A DNA stretch of 35,391 nucleotides from Treponema sp. (lineage in GTDB: Bacteria > Spirochaetota > Spirochaetia > Treponematales > Breznakiellaceae): NCBI GenBank assembly GCA_009786455.1, contig WQTD01000003.1, forward strand, positions 12,882 to 48,272, written 5' to 3'. Of the stretch, positions 27,254-35,391 are shown in pieces (within the stretch, counting starts at the first letter, position 1; each line of letters starts with the position of its first letter). The position numbers were made by a program, and so were the translations under genes. The notes beneath the pieces are model-generated. The model saw only the letters and a list, made by a program, of their open reading frames with translations, was not told the origin of the DNA and did not search any database.

Positions 27254-28737
27254 AAAAACGGCTGCAGCCGCAGCCGCCATTTGCGGCGCGTGTTTTCAAA
27301 AATAATTATGAACAACAAAACGGCAATTGATAAAAGAAGGATAAATTGGGGATTCATGGAAACAGACGGCAGCTTTCCGGCGGTAAAAGCCGTTTTTTCC
27401 ATCAATTGATACAGGAGAGACATGGGAAAATCAAGTAAGGCGGAAAATGAAAAAAAATCCAGAACAAGAAAAATTATTGAACCTATCATAAAAACAGTCG
27501 TTGCAGGAACTACGATAAGACCTGCAATGATTCCTGCAGGAGCCAAATCACCGAAGGTATAACTGCAAACGCCTGCTGTCGCCAAAAAAGCTCCGCAAGA
27601 TACCGCTAAAGGCTGCAGGAGAAAATCAGGAATTTTTCCTGAAAAAAGCGATACAATGGCTTTTGTAATTATTAAAATGCCAAGCATCGCAAGATACGAA
27701 AGAATAAAAGAGATTGTATTTCCGGATGAAGGAGAAAAAATAACCTGAATTAGAAAGGAGAGCGCCAGAATTGAAATTGAATTTTTGGGAAGAGCCCCGA
27801 GTACTGCAAGCGTTCCGAGAAGATACATAAGAGCCGCGCGGTTCAGGCTTGGCATCGGTCCCACTATAAAGCAGTAAAGAACAATTATTACAGCACCTGC
27901 AATCGCAGCCGCTCTCAGACCGAGCGGTTTTTTAAGAAGGAAAGCGATTAATGCAGCTAACACCGCAAGATGCATTCCAGAGAGCGCCAGAATATAGGAA
28001 AGCCCGGCGCTTCTGTAAGCGTCCGTCAGATTATTGTCAAGATTATCGCGTATACCGACAAGCATCGCAAGCGAAAGAGCGCTCCAGTTTTTACCGTCAA
28101 ACCGCCTTACAAGATCAAGCCTTATCCCCGTTCTCATCCGCTCAACCGCAGACGCGCCCCTGACAACATGAAGAGAGTCTGCGCTGAATGTCCATTGCGG
28201 CTGCCGGGAAAAGGAATTGCTGTTTAAATAAAGTCTTCCTTCCGCGAATACGGAAGTTCCGCGTCCGAATTCCCGCAGCTTTCCGGCGTTCTCCTGCGCA
28301 AAGAAAACAGTTATCTCTCCTTTTGAACCTGCTCGCAGCCCGCCATTTGCGGCGCATCTTTTAAGGGAAAGTGAAACCATCGCTTTCCCTCCTGTGATAA
28401 TGCGCGGGTCTTCAAGAAGGACTCCTTCGACAGCGATAATTTTTTCCGGCGGAAGGGTAAACTGCGCGTCATTTCTTCCCGCTCCTGCCGCGCAAATTCC
28501 AAGCATAAGTCCCGCCGCGCAGGCAGTGCCGCATACAGCAGCCATGCGCAATTCGCGGTTCTGCGGATCAAACAAAGATAAAACGCGGAATAGACACATA
28601 ACAGCAAGCGATAAAATTAAAACCGTTATGCAAAATGCGGCAGTCTGCTGGGACAAAAAATAAAACCCAATTGCCGCGCAGACAGCCGTACACAGAAGAG
28701 GACGAGGATTTATGTTTTTTATTTCAGGAATTACCAT
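27250..28737 (-). CDS. ComEC/Rec2-family competence domain membrane protein
   Basis: 495 aa; AYRSAGLSYILALSGMHLAVLAALIAFLLKKPLGL, multi-TM; ends without a beta-lactamase-type domain. Confidence 0.88.
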   Translation of the reverse strand: MVIPEIKNINPRPLLCTAVCAAIGFYFLSQQTAAFCITVLILSLAVMCLFRVLSLFDPQNRELRMAAVCGTACAAGLMLGICAAGAGRNDAQFTLPPEKIIAVEGVLLEDPRIITGGKAMVSLSLKRCAANGGLRAGSKGEITVFFAQENAGKLREFGRGTSVFAEGRLYLNSNSFSRQPQWTFSADSLHVVRGASAVERMRTGIRLDLVRRFDGKNWSALSLAMLVGIRDNLDNNLTDAYRSAGLSYILALSGMHLAVLAALIAFLLKKPLGLRAAAIAGAVIIVLYCFIVGPMPSLNRAALMYLLGTLAVLGALPKNSISILALSFLIQVIFSPSSGNTISFILSYLAMLGILIITKAIVSLFSGKIPDFLLQPLAVSCGAFLATAGVCSYTFGDLAPAGIIAGLIVVPATTVFMIGSIIFLVLDFFSFSALLDFPMSLLYQLMEKTAFTAGKLPSVSMNPQFILLLSIAVLLFIIIFENTRRKWRLRLQPFL

Positions 28738-29705
28738 TTAAGGCGATCTACCGCCTCCCTTGCAGCGATCTTTATGTAGTCCGGATAAGATAAATAACTG
28801 ACATAAAACAAATGATCAAAAGCGGCATTTGTTCCAATATAACCCAGGGCTTTTACAATCGCGAGGGTTACTTCAGGATCGAAGCTGCCTGTTCTTTCAG
28901 TTCTGGCATTAATGAGTCCAAGCTGCAGTCCAAGTAAAAGAGCCGCCTGTGAATTTCCAACCGCGCCGAGACAGGTAATCGCTTCGATATAACGGCTTTT
29001 TGAAATATTCCCCTGATGATAATCATTCAATATTCGGTAATAATGCCTGACAGCCAAAGAGTTTGCATGCGTCCATCTCAGCGAAGCGAGTTCCAGAACA
29101 GCGGCATAACGCATCGCGTCCAAATTGGCGTTTTCTTCTTCTTCGTCCAAAAGAGCCTGTTCAAGAGCAAACATAGCGAGCTGTCCGCGTTCGGACATGC
29201 TCAGCCTCTCACTGGCAATTCCGGCTTTTACCGCGGCAAATTTTTCCACGGGAGGATTATTGTTAACCACATCCGACAAAAATAAAAATAAATTTCCATT
29301 AATAAAATCAATCGCCCCGCGCGCTTCTGACGCAATTACTTCAGGATAACCGGCGCATAAAACTGTAAAAAGAACGGGGTATGAGGAGATGTCGTCAAGT
29401 TCCATTATTGCGGAAATTGATGCGGAAACCATCAAGTAATTTACATTCTCTCCCGCTGCAAATTTATCATTTAATTCTGTCAGGTAATTATTGATTTTTT
29501 CAGTGATACCGGCATTGTTTTTTCCCATTATGCCGAGAGCAATCAGCATATCGGCTTTAGACACAGAATCGGGATACTCTGTAAAGACCTGCCATAGTTC
29601 GTCAATGTTTAAATTTCCGTTTACGCTGAATTGAGACGGAGCCTGGCTGAAAGCGGAAGAAGAGAGAAAAACAAGCAAAACGAGAATTTTAACCTGTTTA
29701 GGCAC
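28731..29705 (-). CDS. exported HEAT-like alpha-helical repeat protein
   Basis: 324 aa; signal-like MPKQVKILVLLVFLSSSAFSQ; helical repeats such as EVTLAIVKALGYIGTNAAFDHLFYV and YIKIAAREAVDRLKW. Confidence 0.65.
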   Translation of the reverse strand: MPKQVKILVLLVFLSSSAFSQAPSQFSVNGNLNIDELWQVFTEYPDSVSKADMLIALGIMGKNNAGITEKINNYLTELNDKFAAGENVNYLMVSASISAIMELDDISSYPVLFTVLCAGYPEVIASEARGAIDFINGNLFLFLSDVVNNNPPVEKFAAVKAGIASERLSMSERGQLAMFALEQALLDEEEENANLDAMRYAAVLELASLRWTHANSLAVRHYYRILNDYHQGNISKSRYIEAITCLGAVGNSQAALLLGLQLGLINARTERTGSFDPEVTLAIVKALGYIGTNAAFDHLFYVSYLSYPDYIKIAAREAVDRLKW

Positions 29706-30759
29706 TGGCTTCCTCCTTTACAGCGGCTTCTTCTTCAAGCACCCTGAACGGCAGTTCTTCTTCATCGTCTTCAGGTAATAGATCAAACACTTCACAGAGA
29801 ATATGGTTTCGCGTTCCGATTGGAAGAGGGTCAGATTCCATGCGCACCAGGGAAATATTGGCTTCCTGATTGTATTCAACAGCCCTTACCGTTCCGGGCA
29901 TACAAACAGGGATTCTGCCAAGAGAGAACTGTACCTTCAGACGAAGCCCTGATGAAGCCTGTCCGCTTACCCTGAAAGAGCAGCCTGTATCGGAAATATC
30001 CTCAAGCATAACGCGCAGCCCTGCGGTTTTTTCCAGCTTGTGCGGATTATCAACTTCCTTAACAAGATACAGAAAAGCAGGTTTTGTAAATTTGATTCGT
30101 AGGGACTTTCGCTTCTGCGTCCTGAAAAGCGAATCGTTATGCTCAACTTTCAGCGAGGAAATGCCCTTTGAGAAAACCTCGTCAATAACAATAGTATCAA
30201 AAACATAGCCGGCGTCATCTTCACGCCAGAAATAAACTGATACTTTCATGTTATACCATTGCATGGAAGCGCTTGATTTTGAGCCGACAGGACGGGAAAT
30301 GGTAAGATAATTGCCGAAATTTTTAACAACCTCCGATTTAAAAACGCCGGTATTTGGAACCAAAATCTTTAATGTCTGACCTTCGCTGATCTGGCGGGAA
30401 TTTGTTATGCGGGTTTTACTGTCAGATGTTTCCATTTCGATTTTTTTACAATAATCAAAAAGTCTGGAAAGAAAATCCTGAACAGCCCAATCGTTGATTT
30501 CTCCGGATGTCCGCACAGAACTAACCATGGAGCGTATTATTAATTCCATTTGTTTTTGAGATTTAAAAATCGATACAGGGTTGGGAATATTACAGGAAGT
30601 CGCAAGACGCCTGAGCTGCTCCATATCCCTGATGGTAAAACCAGCCTCTTTTCCTTTCGAGAAAAACTGCAGCCAGCCGCCGGAACTGTCTTTTTTGAAC
30701 CTCGTCAAATATAAAACAGCGCCGAGTATTACCAGAGAAAAAAAGAAAAAAGGTATCAA
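29698..30759 (-). CDS. membrane-anchored PilZ domain protein
   Basis: 353 aa; N-terminal TM, then RKSLRIKFTKPAFLYL ... LEDISDTGCSFRVSG (PilZ c-di-GMP motifs RxxxR and D/NxSxxG). Confidence 0.88.
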   Translation of the reverse strand: MIPFFFFSLVILGAVLYLTRFKKDSSGGWLQFFSKGKEAGFTIRDMEQLRRLATSCNIPNPVSIFKSQKQMELIIRSMVSSVRTSGEINDWAVQDFLSRLFDYCKKIEMETSDSKTRITNSRQISEGQTLKILVPNTGVFKSEVVKNFGNYLTISRPVGSKSSASMQWYNMKVSVYFWREDDAGYVFDTIVIDEVFSKGISSLKVEHNDSLFRTQKRKSLRIKFTKPAFLYLVKEVDNPHKLEKTAGLRVMLEDISDTGCSFRVSGQASSGLRLKVQFSLGRIPVCMPGTVRAVEYNQEANISLVRMESDPLPIGTRNHILCEVFDLLPEDDEEELPFRVLEEEAAVKEEASA

Positions 30760-30790
30760 GGCTTACTCCGATTTCCTGTTAATAATCATC

Positions 30791-30809
30791 ATATTATAGA
30801 TTATAATAT
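30791..30809. promoter_or_regulatory. perfect inverted repeat ATATTATA-gat-TATAATAT with -10-like TATAAT on both strands
   Basis: 8-bp arms, 3-bp centre, in the divergent intergenic region 30760-30853. Confidence 0.5.
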
Positions 30810-30853
30810 AGAAATACATCAGTGTCATGAAATAATCCGCAGGGACGAAGAAT

Positions 30854-31477
30854 TTGAGAATTTACATAGAAGCATTACTGCTTTTTATAATAATTTTTTT
30901 CTCCGGTCCGCAAACAGCGGCGGAAGGTTTTTCCGTCACTGCGGAACTTCAAAAAATATTCCTGTACAGTGTTCCTTCGATTGCCCTGATTTGGTTTATG
31001 ATTTTAAGGGTAAAGCAGGTTAAAGACTGTAAAATCAAACCGTGTAAAAACGATATAATTTCGTGTCTGATCGCTTTTCCGTGTCTTTTAATTATTGGGT
31101 TTGCGGCTGCGTTTTCATCGTCGTATTTTGGAGAAACTCTCATGCGGATGCCGGCGCGTTCTCCTTCGACCGCCGCAGGATGGGCGATACTGAGTTTATC
31201 CTGTATTTTCGCCGCATACCTTGAAGAGAGTTTTTTCCGGTTTTATTTCCTTGCAAGAAGAGATGAACTGAAACTAAACGCGGTATCGGCGGTATTTTTT
31301 TCCGCGGTGTTATTTTCAATCTGCCATATTTATGAAGGACCGTGGGGATTTTTAAATTCGCTTTTTTCAGCCGTGATTCTTGCTTTTATTTATCTGCGTT
31401 TTCAATCTCTTCACGGAATCGCGTTCGCTCACGGTTTTTACAATATAACGGCTTTTATACTTACTCAGCCGGCATAG
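30854..31477 (+). CDS. CPBP family intramembrane metalloprotease (CAAX protease-like)
   Basis: 207 aa from TTG with AGGGA upstream; multi-TM; EESFFRFYFLARR, SICHIYEGPWG, HGIAFAHGFYNITAF. Confidence 0.87.
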   Translation: MRIYIEALLLFIIIFFSGPQTAAEGFSVTAELQKIFLYSVPSIALIWFMILRVKQVKDCKIKPCKNDIISCLIAFPCLLIIGFAAAFSSSYFGETLMRMPARSPSTAAGWAILSLSCIFAAYLEESFFRFYFLARRDELKLNAVSAVFFSAVLFSICHIYEGPWGFLNSLFSAVILAFIYLRFQSLHGIAFAHGFYNITAFILTQPA

Positions 31478-31877
31478 CAGGCGCCGCGCCTGTTAATTGC
31501 CTATATGCCTGTTCGGCAAGACCGAAGTTCGCTTTTTTCGTGAAGCTTTTCGCGTATTCATCGTATAACATGTCTTCGTACATTTTTCCGGCAAAGCTGT
31601 CGTCAACAAGACCGGATTTCTGCACTGTACTTCTCATGCTGGATAAAAGGTTTTTCACCAAAAACGTTTCAAGCTCAAGGCATAACTCATAAAGCCTGTC
31701 GTTTTTATCAATAAGCTGGCTGTGTGCCTGAACAGCAGAACCGGCGTTTTGGCTTGCTAAAGCTCTTTTTAAAATTTCAACAAAGCTTTCAGCGCCGGCT
31801 GCCGGAGATGAGGACATATTGATACTGTCAGCATAAAACGAAGCCGGATTTTGTATATTTAAACCTGTAATATCCAT
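31461..31877 (-). CDS. flagellar rod-binding protein (FlgJ N-terminal domain-like)
   Basis: 138 aa; CLELETFLVKNLLSSMRSTVQKSG...GKMYEDMLYDEYAKSFTKKANFGLAEQAYRQL; downstream of flgG. Confidence 0.88.
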   Translation of the reverse strand: MDITGLNIQNPASFYADSINMSSSPAAGAESFVEILKRALASQNAGSAVQAHSQLIDKNDRLYELCLELETFLVKNLLSSMRSTVQKSGLVDDSFAGKMYEDMLYDEYAKSFTKKANFGLAEQAYRQLTGAAPAMPAE

Positions 31878-31923
31878 ATTTAAACCCTCACAGACTGCTG
31901 TTTATTAAACTTCAAATCAATCT

Positions 31924-32724
31924 TTATCTCTTTAATGTTGTTGCCGTACCAAGCATATTGTCGCTTGTTTGAATGGTGCGCGAATTAAATTCATAGGCGC
32001 GCTGGGCGACAATTAAATTCACCATTTCCTGCACAATGGAAACATTTGACATCTCCAGGAATTTATGCTGAAGCGTTCCCATTCCTTCATAACCCGGTAT
32101 TCCGGCGATTGCCTCTCCTGAAGCCTGACTGACCCTGAACAGGTTTTCACCCAGCGCTGTAAGACCGACGGGGTTTGGAAAGCGGTAGAGTTCAATCCTG
32201 CCGACATCAACATCAACAAGATCGTCGCCCAGGGGGATTTTCACGCTGACCCTGCCGTCTTTGGTAACATTAATAGTGTCAGGCAAAAAACCCTCGGGCA
32301 TCATTATATCCGGAATAAGCCAATAGCCGTTGCTTGTTGTCATTCTGCCGTCATTATCGACCTGAAAATTACCGTTACGCGTATACGCCATGCTGCCGTC
32401 GTACATCTGTATTTTAAAGAAACCTTCGCCTGTAATGGCGATATCTGTGGATACGCCTGTATTCTGCAGCGCTCCCTGGGTAAAAACCCGTTTTGTATCT
32501 GCGAGCTTGACGCCGTGCCCCATTTGAATACCGACAGGAACAACAGTATCTTCCGTAGCTGGAGTCCCCGCAACTTTTATAGTCTGATATATGAGATCTT
32601 CAAAATCAGCCCTCTGCATCTTATAACCGTGCGTATTTACGTTTGCAAGATTATTTGAAATTGTATCAATATTGGCCTGTTGACCAATCATACCTGACGC
32701 ACCTGTCCATAAACTTCTGACCAT
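31924..32724 (-). CDS. flgG: flagellar basal-body rod protein FlgG
   Basis: 266 aa; MVRSLWTGASGMIGQQANIDTISNNLANVNTHGYKMQRADFEDL; C-terminal SNVSIVQEMVNLIVAQRAYEFNSRTIQTSDNMLGTA. Confidence 0.95.
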   Translation of the reverse strand: MVRSLWTGASGMIGQQANIDTISNNLANVNTHGYKMQRADFEDLIYQTIKVAGTPATEDTVVPVGIQMGHGVKLADTKRVFTQGALQNTGVSTDIAITGEGFFKIQMYDGSMAYTRNGNFQVDNDGRMTTSNGYWLIPDIMMPEGFLPDTINVTKDGRVSVKIPLGDDLVDVDVGRIELYRFPNPVGLTALGENLFRVSQASGEAIAGIPGYEGMGTLQHKFLEMSNVSIVQEMVNLIVAQRAYEFNSRTIQTSDNMLGTATTLKR

Positions 32725-32744
32725 TGTTTACTATCTCCTGTAAA

Positions 32745-33596
32745 TTACGCGAATTTCGCTACTTGGTTAATCAATGTACCCAGAGCTTGATCCTCTGACT
32801 GAATTACTTTTTGATTTGCTTCATACGAACGGTTTACTTCTATCATCTGAACCATTTCAACTACAGGATCAACATTTGACGCCTCTGTAAAACCCTGAAA
32901 AACACGGGGACGGCTGCCTTCTTCAAGAATTATCGCAGGTCCGGAATACTCTGTTTCACGGTAAAGGCTTGATCCCTGTTTTTGAAGATAACGATCTAAC
33001 TCAAAATCGACTATTTTAAGGGTATCCAGCAGAACAGTTTCTTCCCAGATATTTGATTCCCTTCCCACCATAACATCAGGATCATCAGGATATGCGGCAT
33101 TTACCCATACCCTGCCGTCTTTATCAATCTGAAAATTGTTTGCTTTTACCCTGATTGGACCGTTTTCACCCATAACAGGATAACCTTCTTTTGTTTCAAG
33201 GTATCCTTCCTTGCCTAAAACAAATGAACCGTTTCTTGTATAACGCTCGCCGTAAGGAGTAGCGACAGAGAAAAACCCCTTTCCGTCCATGGCAAGATCA
33301 AAATCGCTGGAAGTCTCCTTCAACGCGCCCTGGGTAAAAACGGTGAAAAGTTCGTTAAGTTCAACGCCCGTTCCCATTTTCCCTATTATGGGAGCGGCAT
33401 CAGCCGAACCAAAGGGATGCAAATAGACCCCGTCATCATCCTGCCGCCGCAGCAGCAGTTCCGGAAAAGCCTTAAAAGCAGCCGTTTCCTTCTTGTAACC
33501 GTCTGTATCGATATTGGCAAGGTTATTGGCTACAGCGTCGAGCCGCCATTGCTGCGCCCTCATACCGCTGGCGCCGGTATACAATCCTCTGATCAA
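32745..33596 (-). CDS. flgF: flagellar basal-body rod protein FlgF/FlgG-like
   Basis: TTG start at 33596 behind GGAGG gives (M)IRGLYTGASGMRAQQWRLDAVANNLANIDTDGYKKETAAF; C-terminal SNVDPVVEMVQMIEVNRSYEANQKVIQSEDQALGTLI. The track start at 33635 lies upstream of this RBS. Confidence 0.9.
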   Translation of the reverse strand: MIRGLYTGASGMRAQQWRLDAVANNLANIDTDGYKKETAAFKAFPELLLRRQDDDGVYLHPFGSADAAPIIGKMGTGVELNELFTVFTQGALKETSSDFDLAMDGKGFFSVATPYGERYTRNGSFVLGKEGYLETKEGYPVMGENGPIRVKANNFQIDKDGRVWVNAAYPDDPDVMVGRESNIWEETVLLDTLKIVDFELDRYLQKQGSSLYRETEYSGPAIILEEGSRPRVFQGFTEASNVDPVVEMVQMIEVNRSYEANQKVIQSEDQALGTLINQVAKFA

Positions 33597-33793
33597 AAAA
33601 ACCTCCGGTAGTGAGAATTTACCACTACTGTTCAATTATCGGCGGGTTTAGGGAGGAATTAAGAGAATCCTGATTTTGCAGCGGAAGCTCCTTCAGCGCT
33701 CCTCGCCGCTTCATGCAGATGAATTTCGTTATTTTTGTCTATATTAAACGAGTAAAATGGAAGATAGAAAAGATGCGAATAAGAACGAAAACT

Positions 33794-34120
33794 TCACCTA
33801 ATTTTTGATTTTTTTAGATATTTTGTATGAATTTGTTCAACTGCAGAATGAATTTCTTCTGCAAATTTATTAATGAAGCTATTATAATTTTCTGGTATTA
33901 AATCTATTGGTTTTAGAAGTTCATAAGGTTTTACATTAAAAATATCTGCAAATTTTACCATTGTTATCGGCGAAGCCCATTTTTTTCCTGTTTCAATGTC
34001 ACTCAAAAAATTTATTGAAATGTTAATATTTTCTGCTAATTCAGCCTGGGACCATTTTAGACGGACTCTATAAAGTTTTATGTTTGAGCCAAAAATTTTT
34101 AATAATTCTCTCTCTGTCAT
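33794..34120 (-). CDS. XRE-family helix-turn-helix regulator
   Basis: 108 aa; IKLYRVRLKWSQAELAENINISINFLSDIETGKKWASPITMVKFADIFNVKPYEL. Confidence 0.92.
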   Translation of the reverse strand: MTERELLKIFGSNIKLYRVRLKWSQAELAENINISINFLSDIETGKKWASPITMVKFADIFNVKPYELLKPIDLIPENYNSFINKFAEEIHSAVEQIHTKYLKKSKIR

Positions 34121-34157
34121 ACTACACCTTTTAGTATATGTGTATTATTCTTTTGGC

Positions 34158-34185
34158 TTGACAAACTTGGAAACATCTGTAAAAT
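34158..34185 (+). promoter_or_regulatory. sigma70-type promoter TTGACA - 16 bp - TAAAAT
   Basis: TTGACA 34158-34163, TAAAAT 34180-34185; palindrome TGTATACA at 34190-34197 near the expected start point. Confidence 0.6.
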
Positions 34186-34259
34186 GTAGTGTATACATCG
34201 TATAGATGGATATAAGAAAATTGCCAAAAAGGCAAAAAATTTTGGATTAGGAGGACATT

Positions 34260-34841
34260 ATGAGTGATTACAAAAGTAAAACATTAAAAGATGGGGTGAA
34301 AAAAGGAGCTTCAATTATCGGGAAAATAATAAAATGGGTTATAATTGCCATTTTTCTTATTATTGCCGCTGTCTGTGCATATTCCTGTTACACATGCACT
34401 GCTGTAACAAAGGCTGTTGTTGATGTTACTTCCGACAGTTCTATTGTTAAAGATGCTGTTCGATCTGCTACTGGCGGAGAAGATAGAGCAAAAATGGCTT
34501 CCGAAGCAATGCCTGTAACTTCAATTGCTCTTTATAATGCTTATGAGGAAAATACATTAAGAGCTGATAATACCTATAAAGAAAAATTCTTAAGAGTAAC
34601 TGGTATTGTGAAAGGCATTGATCAAGATCTGCTGACAAAAAAACCATACGTAAAATTAGTAACTACCTGGAAAGGAAGTTCAGGATCCGAATATGAAGCT
34701 GATTATGTGTATGTATATTTTAAGGATTCAGAACATAATATGGTTGCAGATTTGGACATTGGAAAAAATATAACCATTGTCGGTTTGTGTGAAGGAAAAG
34801 GAATTTTATCTGTAAATATCAAAGATGCTTTCTTTGAATAA
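34260..34841 (+). CDS. membrane-anchored OB-fold (tRNA_anti-like) protein
   Basis: 193 aa; TM IIKWVIIAIFLIIAAVCAYSCYTC; C-terminal LYNAYEENTLRADNTYKEKFLRVTGIVKGID...VYVYFKDSE...IGKNITIVGLCEG; AGGAGG upstream. Confidence 0.78.
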   Translation: MSDYKSKTLKDGVKKGASIIGKIIKWVIIAIFLIIAAVCAYSCYTCTAVTKAVVDVTSDSSIVKDAVRSATGGEDRAKMASEAMPVTSIALYNAYEENTLRADNTYKEKFLRVTGIVKGIDQDLLTKKPYVKLVTTWKGSSGSEYEADYVYVYFKDSEHNMVADLDIGKNITIVGLCEGKGILSVNIKDAFFE

Positions 34842-34941
34842 TAATTAACAGATATTATTGAGAGAATAATTACTGAAGACAGAATTATTTTGCCTTTCAG
34901 GTTATGTTTCATCATTTTTTTAGTTTTACCACAACGATTGA

Positions 34942-34999
34942 TAAAAAAAAGACCTGTCAGACATTTTCCGCATGTCGGAAAATGCCTGAAAAGGTCTTT
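34942..34999 (-). terminator. rho-independent terminator downstream of the H1-like gene
   Basis: AAAGACCT-gt-CAG-a-CATTTTCCG-catgt-CGGAAAATG-c-CTG-aaa-AGGTCTTT; the A8 run reads as T8 on the minus strand just after the stem. Confidence 0.85.
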
Positions 35000-35037
35000 C
35001 CTAAAAATAACATTTTTATATAACCAAAAAACCCTTA

Positions 35038-35337
35038 CTAAACGGTTTTCTTGGCTGCTGCTTTTTTTGCAGCGGGTTTCTTTGCAACGGCTTTCTTTAC
35101 CGTTGTCTTTGCAGCTGTTTTTTTCTTCGCAACGGCTTTCTTTGCCGTTGTTTTTGCAGCTGTTTTTTTCTTTGCAACGGTTTTCTTTGCAGCTGTTTTT
35201 TTCGTTGCAACTTTCTTTGCCGCGGCTTTTTTAACTGTTTTTTTCGCCGCAGTTTTCTTTGCAGCCGGTTTTTTCGCAGTGGTTTTCTTTGCCGCTGGTT
35301 TCTTCACCGCCGTTTTCTTCGCAGATGTTACTGCCAT
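35038..35337 (-). CDS. Lys/Ala/Pro-rich histone H1-like protein (start uncertain)
   Basis: [33 protein letters not shown]...KKTV; AGGGGGAC SD-like before ATG 35337; the frame stays open upstream to the window edge. Confidence 0.82.
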   Translation of the reverse strand: MAVTSAKKTAVKKPAAKKTTAKKPAAKKTAAKKTVKKAAAKKVATKKTAAKKTVAKKKTAAKTTAKKAVAKKKTAAKTTVKKAVAKKPAAKKAAAKKTV

Positions 35338-35391
35338 CTTCTTGTCCCCCTTCGCAGGTTTTTTACTGCCTTTCACCTTGGCAGCGGCGGG

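Noticed and set aside
33487-33635. Long N-terminal extension of the FlgF-like ORF (MNSSGKFSLPEVFLIRG)
   Set aside because: It reads through a clear GGAGG RBS placed before TTG 33596; the start at 33596 gives the canonical FlgF/FlgG N-terminus.
34890-35234. Plus-strand 114-aa ORF with [26 protein letters not shown] repeats
   Set aside because: Antisense to the Lys/Ala-rich H1-like gene; the repeats come from the complementary codons, and it also runs through the terminator hairpin.

Overview
The window is about 35.4 kb of ordinary, gene-dense bacterial chromosome. It is probably from a Treponema-like spirochete; I infer this from the gene content (FlgF/FlgG/rod-binding cluster, BMP/PnrA-type lipoprotein transporter, K/A-rich H1-like protein), not from a search. 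Most genes are housekeeping: map, murI, rsgA, mutS2, murC, yicC, rluA-type synthases, yggS, rsmA/ksgA, comEC, htrA/degP, flgF, flgG. There are two minus-strand tRNA genes, Val(UAC) and Gly(UCC). The first 1437 bp hold a truncated minus-strand LysM-PKD-C39-like protein that the ORF track missed. The least explained structure is a four-copy 60-bp tandem repeat between the two tRNA genes. Each unit carries a UUCG-capped hairpin whose 3' arm copies the last 8 nt of tRNA-Gly, plus a second small inverted repeat. Other candidates are a tandem pair of tiny HhH-like paralogs behind a near-consensus promoter, a FliK-like/FlhB-C-like pair away from the flagellar genes, and an AT-rich XRE regulator/OB-fold module. 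I found no CRISPR array, transposase or prophage, and no clear multi-gene novel defence system. All calls come from reading the sequence and supplied translations; no database search was run.
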